From UBA6544 sp049601975 (lineage in GTDB: Bacteria > Pseudomonadota > Alphaproteobacteria > UBA8366), in contig JBMYRC010000083.1 of assembly GCA_049601975.1 (NCBI GenBank), forward strand, positions 1 to 17,330: 17,330 nt of DNA, given 5' to 3'. Both the position numbers and the translations under genes were made by a program. Below, piece after piece: positions 14,596 through 17,330 of this stretch. The notes below the pieces were generated by a model, which saw nothing but the letters and a program-made list of their open reading frames with translations, searched no databases and was not told the DNA's origin. Position 1 is the first letter of the stretch; each line of letters opens with the position of its first letter.

Positions 14596-16497
14596 GTGTT
14601 CTCAAGTAGGACTATATTTGAGGGTACGGCTCAAAACGGATACTCCGAGGGGCGGAAAATCTTAAAGCTTGAGTTTTTCAAAAGCCGGGCTGCGGTCTCG
14701 ATTCTCGCGGCCGGTGCGCTCTTTGCGGGCGGAAACAACGTGCAGGCCAACGATGCGCCGCGCGATACGGCCGCATTGCCTATCGGAATTGACGTTCGGG
14801 ATGCGCAGACGACCCTGCCGGTGATCCTGTCGACGGCGGACGCCAACCTCTATCGTCGAATATTCGAGCTGCAACAAGACGGCCAATGGCGGGCCGCAGA
14901 CGGCCTCCTCAAACAGCTCACCGACCCGTTGCTCCTGGGGCATGTTCTGTATCAGCGCTATATGCATCCGACTAAATACCGGTCGCGCTATGCCGAGTTG
15001 AAAAAATGGATGACGGCTTATGCCGACCATCCCGGCGCGCAGCGCGTCTATCAATTGGCGATGCGTCGAAAACCCGGCAATTGGCGTCCCCCACAACGGC
15101 CACTCGGTGTCTCGTTCGGGCCATTGCCGCCCGAGAGCGATGAGGATATTCGCTCCGATCGATCCTCCAAAAAACGCTACGGCACCAACGCCCAACGCCG
15201 ACATGCGCGTTATGTAACGCGGCAAATTAAATCCCTGGTGCGGCGCGAACGCCCGACACAGGCTCTAAAACATCTGCAGCGTAAGGATATCCGGCGAGGC
15301 TTCGACGCGCTCAATTACGACCGGGCACTAGCGATCGTGGCGCGCGGATACTACCACGCCAAGGATGACGCAAAGGCGCTGAAAGTCACCGCCCCCGCCG
15401 TAGCACGCTCCGGTGTGAAAGCGCCAATGGCGCTTTGGTGGTCCGGCCTCGCGGCATGGCGTTCCGGACAATTCGCTCAATCCGCCCGTCATTTCGAACT
15501 TCTGATCGCAGCAAAATTGGATGACGATTGGATTACCTCGGGAGCGGCATATTGGGCTGCCCGTGCGCATTTGGCCGCACGCCAACCGGCCCAGGTAAAT
15601 CCGCTGCTGGCCGTCGCGGCACGTTATCCCCGGACCTTCTACGGATTGCTCGGGGCGCGTGCCCTCGGCGAACCACCAGCGTTCGTATGGGAAATGCCGA
15701 AGCTCGGCGCCATCGAAATGAACTTGCTCTCACAGGCTCCGGCCGCGAAACGCGCCCTGGCCTTGATTCAGGTTGGGGAGACGGGTCGGGCCGAAACTGA
15801 ATTGAAACGGTTTACTGGTAATCTCTCGCCGGAATTGGCGCGCATCCTGTTAGGCCTAACGGCGAAGGCCAATCTTCCCGCCCTTGCCTATCGGCTCGGG
15901 CGGTTGCTGGAAGCGCGGGGCGGCTACAAATATGACGCGGCGCTCTACCCAGTTCCCGATTGGGTACCCGTTTCTGGATATAATGTAGACAGAGCGATGA
16001 TTTTCGCATTGATCCGGCAAGAGTCCGGCTTCAAGCCGAAAGCAAAAAGCCGCGCTGGTGCCCGAGGCCTCATGCAGTTGATGCCGCGCACAGCCGGATT
16101 TATCGCCGGAAAGAGATTTCGCGGCCACAATCGCCACGCGCTATTCAACCCCGAATACAATATCGAATTGGGGCAGAAATACATTCAACACCTTTTCGAG
16201 TTTCCCCGGATTGAAGGGAATCTGTTTTTTGCCGCCGCCGCCTATAATGGTGGCCCGGGCAATTTGAATAAATGGCGGCGCAAATCAGAATACCAAGACG
16301 ATCCCTTGCTGTTCATCGAGAGTATTCCATCGCGGGAAACACGAGTTTTCATCGAACGGGTGCTGACGAATTTGTGGATTTACCGCTATCGATTCGGGCA
16401 ACCGACGCCATCGCTCGATGCGGTCGCGGCAGGCGCATGGCCGCGCTATAATCGCCTCGACATCAACACGAAGAAGGTCGCGAACCGTGCCGATTGA
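14596..16497 (+). CDS. Soluble lytic murein transglycosylase (Slt70-type)
   Basis: A periplasmic peptidoglycan lyase of about 610-630 residues that cleaves the MurNAc-GlcNAc bond to give 1,6-anhydro-MurNAc. A signal peptide core (AAVSILAAGALFAGG, then NNVQA) is followed by a long helical superhelix like the Slt70 ring, then the C-terminal SLT domain. Catalytic Glu lies in LIRQESGF (codon at 16021), followed by RAGARGLMQLMP and the conserved AAAAYNGGPGN. The start is uncertain: GTG at 14596 and TTG at 14584 lack a ribosome-binding site. The good site GAGGGG (14647-14652) precedes an in-frame ATC at 14659, which would begin the signal peptide exactly. The 3' end overlaps the moaB start by 11 bases. 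Confidence 0.9.
   Translation: MFSSRTIFEGTAQNGYSEGRKILKLEFFKSRAAVSILAAGALFAGGNNVQANDAPRDTAALPIGIDVRDAQTTLPVILSTADANLYRRIFELQQDGQWRAADGLLKQLTDPLLLGHVLYQRYMHPTKYRSRYAELKKWMTAYADHPGAQRVYQLAMRRKPGNWRPPQRPLGVSFGPLPPESDEDIRSDRSSKKRYGTNAQRRHARYVTRQIKSLVRRERPTQALKHLQRKDIRRGFDALNYDRALAIVARGYYHAKDDAKALKVTAPAVARSGVKAPMALWWSGLAAWRSGQFAQSARHFELLIAAKLDDDWITSGAAYWAARAHLAARQPAQVNPLLAVAARYPRTFYGLLGARALGEPPAFVWEMPKLGAIEMNLLSQAPAAKRALALIQVGETGRAETELKRFTGNLSPELARILLGLTAKANLPALAYRLGRLLEARGGYKYDAALYPVPDWVPVSGYNVDRAMIFALIRQESGFKPKAKSRAGARGLMQLMPRTAGFIAGKRFRGHNRHALFNPEYNIELGQKYIQHLFEFPRIEGNLFFAAAAYNGGPGNLNKWRRKSEYQDDPLLFIESIPSRETRVFIERVLTNLWIYRYRFGQPTPSLDAVAAGAWPRYNRLDINTKKVANRAD
14647..14661 (+). promoter_or_regulatory. 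Ribosome-binding site placed before an in-frame ATC codon
   Basis: GAGGGG at 14647-14652 is the only strong Shine-Dalgarno match near the transglycosylase 5' end. Six bases later, at 14659-14661, the in-frame codon is ATC, not ATG, GTG or TTG. Starting there gives MLKLEFFKSRAAVSILAAG, a textbook signal peptide. Confidence 0.4.
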
Positions 16498-17014
16498 CGA
16501 AAGCCTGCCTTTCCTGCCGGTCAATATCGCCATTCTGACCGTCTCCGATACGCGCACGGAATCGGACGACCGCTCCGGTGATACCTTGGTCGAGCGGTTG
16601 AAGTCGGACGGACATCAATTGGCTGACCGCGCCATCGTGAAGGACGATCCGGACATTATCGTGAGCCAGTTGCAAGCCTGGATCAACGATCCGAACGTGG
16701 ATGTGGTGGTCGCCACGGGCGGCACGGGCGTGACGGGCCGGGATGTGACACCTGAAGCCTTCGAACGGGTATGCGAGAAAGACATTCCGGGCTTCGGCGA
16801 GTTGTTCCGCTGGCTCAGCTATCACAAAATCGGCACATCAACAATTCAAAGCCGCGCGGTTGCCGGCGTCGCCAAAGGCACCTATCTGTTCGCCTTGCCA
16901 GGCTCGACCGGCGCCTGCAAGGACGGATGGGACGACATCCTGCACCATCAACTCGACAATCGTTTTCGGCCCTGTAATTTCGTCGAATTGATGCCGCGCC
17001 TTCAGGAAATCTGA
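16487..17014 (+). CDS. moaB: Molybdenum cofactor biosynthesis protein MoaB
   Basis: A 175-residue MoaB/Mog-type protein of the MoCF-binding domain family, normal length for MoaB. Conserved features are ILTVSDTR (16-23), the molybdopterin-binding segment ATGGTGVTGRDVTPEAF (76-92) and LPGSTGACKDGWDDIL (137-152). In bacteria the family includes both the adenylyltransferase Mog and MoaB, whose role in molybdenum-cofactor formation is less clear in some species; the overall pattern here fits MoaB. GTG at 16487 is the start: it gives the short MPIDESLPFLPVNIAIL lead and has GAAGGT about 9 bases upstream. The start lies inside the transglycosylase gene, so the two are probably co-translated. The VOC gene follows four bases after its stop. 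Confidence 0.92.
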   Translation: MPIDESLPFLPVNIAILTVSDTRTESDDRSGDTLVERLKSDGHQLADRAIVKDDPDIIVSQLQAWINDPNVDVVVATGGTGVTGRDVTPEAFERVCEKDIPGFGELFRWLSYHKIGTSTIQSRAVAGVAKGTYLFALPGSTGACKDGWDDILHHQLDNRFRPCNFVELMPRLQEI

Positions 17015-17018
17015 GCTC

Positions 17019-17330
17019 GTGGACGCACGGGTCAGTATCGTCTCTCTCGGCGTCACGGATATGCAACGTTCTCGTCAATTCTATGAGCAAGGGCTCGGCT
17101 GGCGCGCCTCCGCCATCGGCGACGGTGAGGTAGCGTTCTATCAAGCGGGCGCCATGATCGTCATTCTCTACGACCGAGCAAAACTGGCCGCGGAGGAGAA
17201 CCTGCCGCCGGTCAACGACCCGCAAAATGTCCATGACGGCATCACCTTGGCGCAAAATCAAGCAAGCAAGGCAGATGTCGATGACGTGGTCGCGGGCGCA
17301 GTCCGCGCCGGTGGCACCTTGCGTAGGGAG
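17019..17330 (+). CDS. VOC (glyoxalase/bleomycin-resistance fold) protein, 3' end cut off
   Basis: The first 104 codons of a gene running off the window edge, open throughout. It begins VDARVSIVSLGVTDMQRSRQ at a GTG four bases after the moaB stop, followed by FYEQGLGWRAS, the usual first beta-alpha-beta module of vicinal-oxygen-chelate proteins. The second module starts near residue 90 (DDVVAGAVRAGGTL). VOC proteins act as glyoxalases, extradiol dioxygenases, epimerases or drug-binding proteins. The metal-ligand positions cannot be judged with the C-terminal half missing, so no reaction is assigned. It is probably co-transcribed with moaB. Confidence 0.8.
   Translation, partial: MDARVSIVSLGVTDMQRSRQFYEQGLGWRASAIGDGEVAFYQAGAMIVILYDRAKLAAEENLPPVNDPQNVHDGITLAQNQASKADVDDVVAGAVRAGGTLRRE

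Overview
The window looks like chromosomal DNA of an alphaproteobacterium, probably of the Rhodospirillales or a related, possibly marine, group. The evidence is moderate-to-high GC, an ETF-ubiquinone oxidoreductase followed by an exported TPR protein and ispE, an alphaproteobacterial-style uracil-DNA glycosylase with a Pro/Ala-rich N-terminal region, and a periplasmic Slt-type lytic transglycosylase followed by moaB. This assignment rests on recalled family resemblance and gene order, not on a search.

Left part (about 1-8813) is accessory metabolism, dominated by oxidoreductases in small divergent or convergent units. In order: an MFS transporter (+); an FMN-dependent alpha-hydroxy-acid oxidase and a PhyH-type Fe(II)/2-oxoglutarate dioxygenase (both -, probably one operon); an aldo/keto reductase (+); a TauD/TfdA-type dioxygenase (-) whose 5' end is broken by two apparent frameshifts; a GMC flavoprotein oxidoreductase (+); tRNA-Gln(UUG) (-) with a plausible promoter; and a zinc-dependent alcohol dehydrogenase (+). 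Together they could take up and oxidise a small hydroxylated or ether-type compound (two hydroxylases, alcohol and aldehyde oxidoreductases, a 2-hydroxy-acid oxidase, a transporter). The substrate cannot be read from the sequence.

Right part (about 8826-17330) is mostly housekeeping. On the minus strand, read right to left, lie ETF-QO, a signal-peptide TPR protein, ispE and a thioredoxin-like [2Fe-2S] ferredoxin. The last three are joined by ATGA stop/start overlaps and so are probably translationally coupled. On the plus strand, diverging from ETF-QO, are a family-4-like uracil-DNA glycosylase, a lytic transglycosylase, moaB (overlapping the transglycosylase end) and the 5' part of a VOC/glyoxalase-fold gene cut by the window edge.

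The only stretch over 300 bases without an intact gene is 5494-5818. It holds the frameshifted start of the TauD-type gene, a strong 8-bp-stem hairpin and a dyad just upstream of the GMC gene. I saw no insertion sequence, integrase, CRISPR array or phage gene. The most solid unusual signals are the double frameshift in the dioxygenase, the missing Fe-S cysteines in the uracil-DNA glycosylase, the ispE-ferredoxin coupling, and the lack of an ordinary start codon behind the best ribosome-binding site of the transglycosylase.
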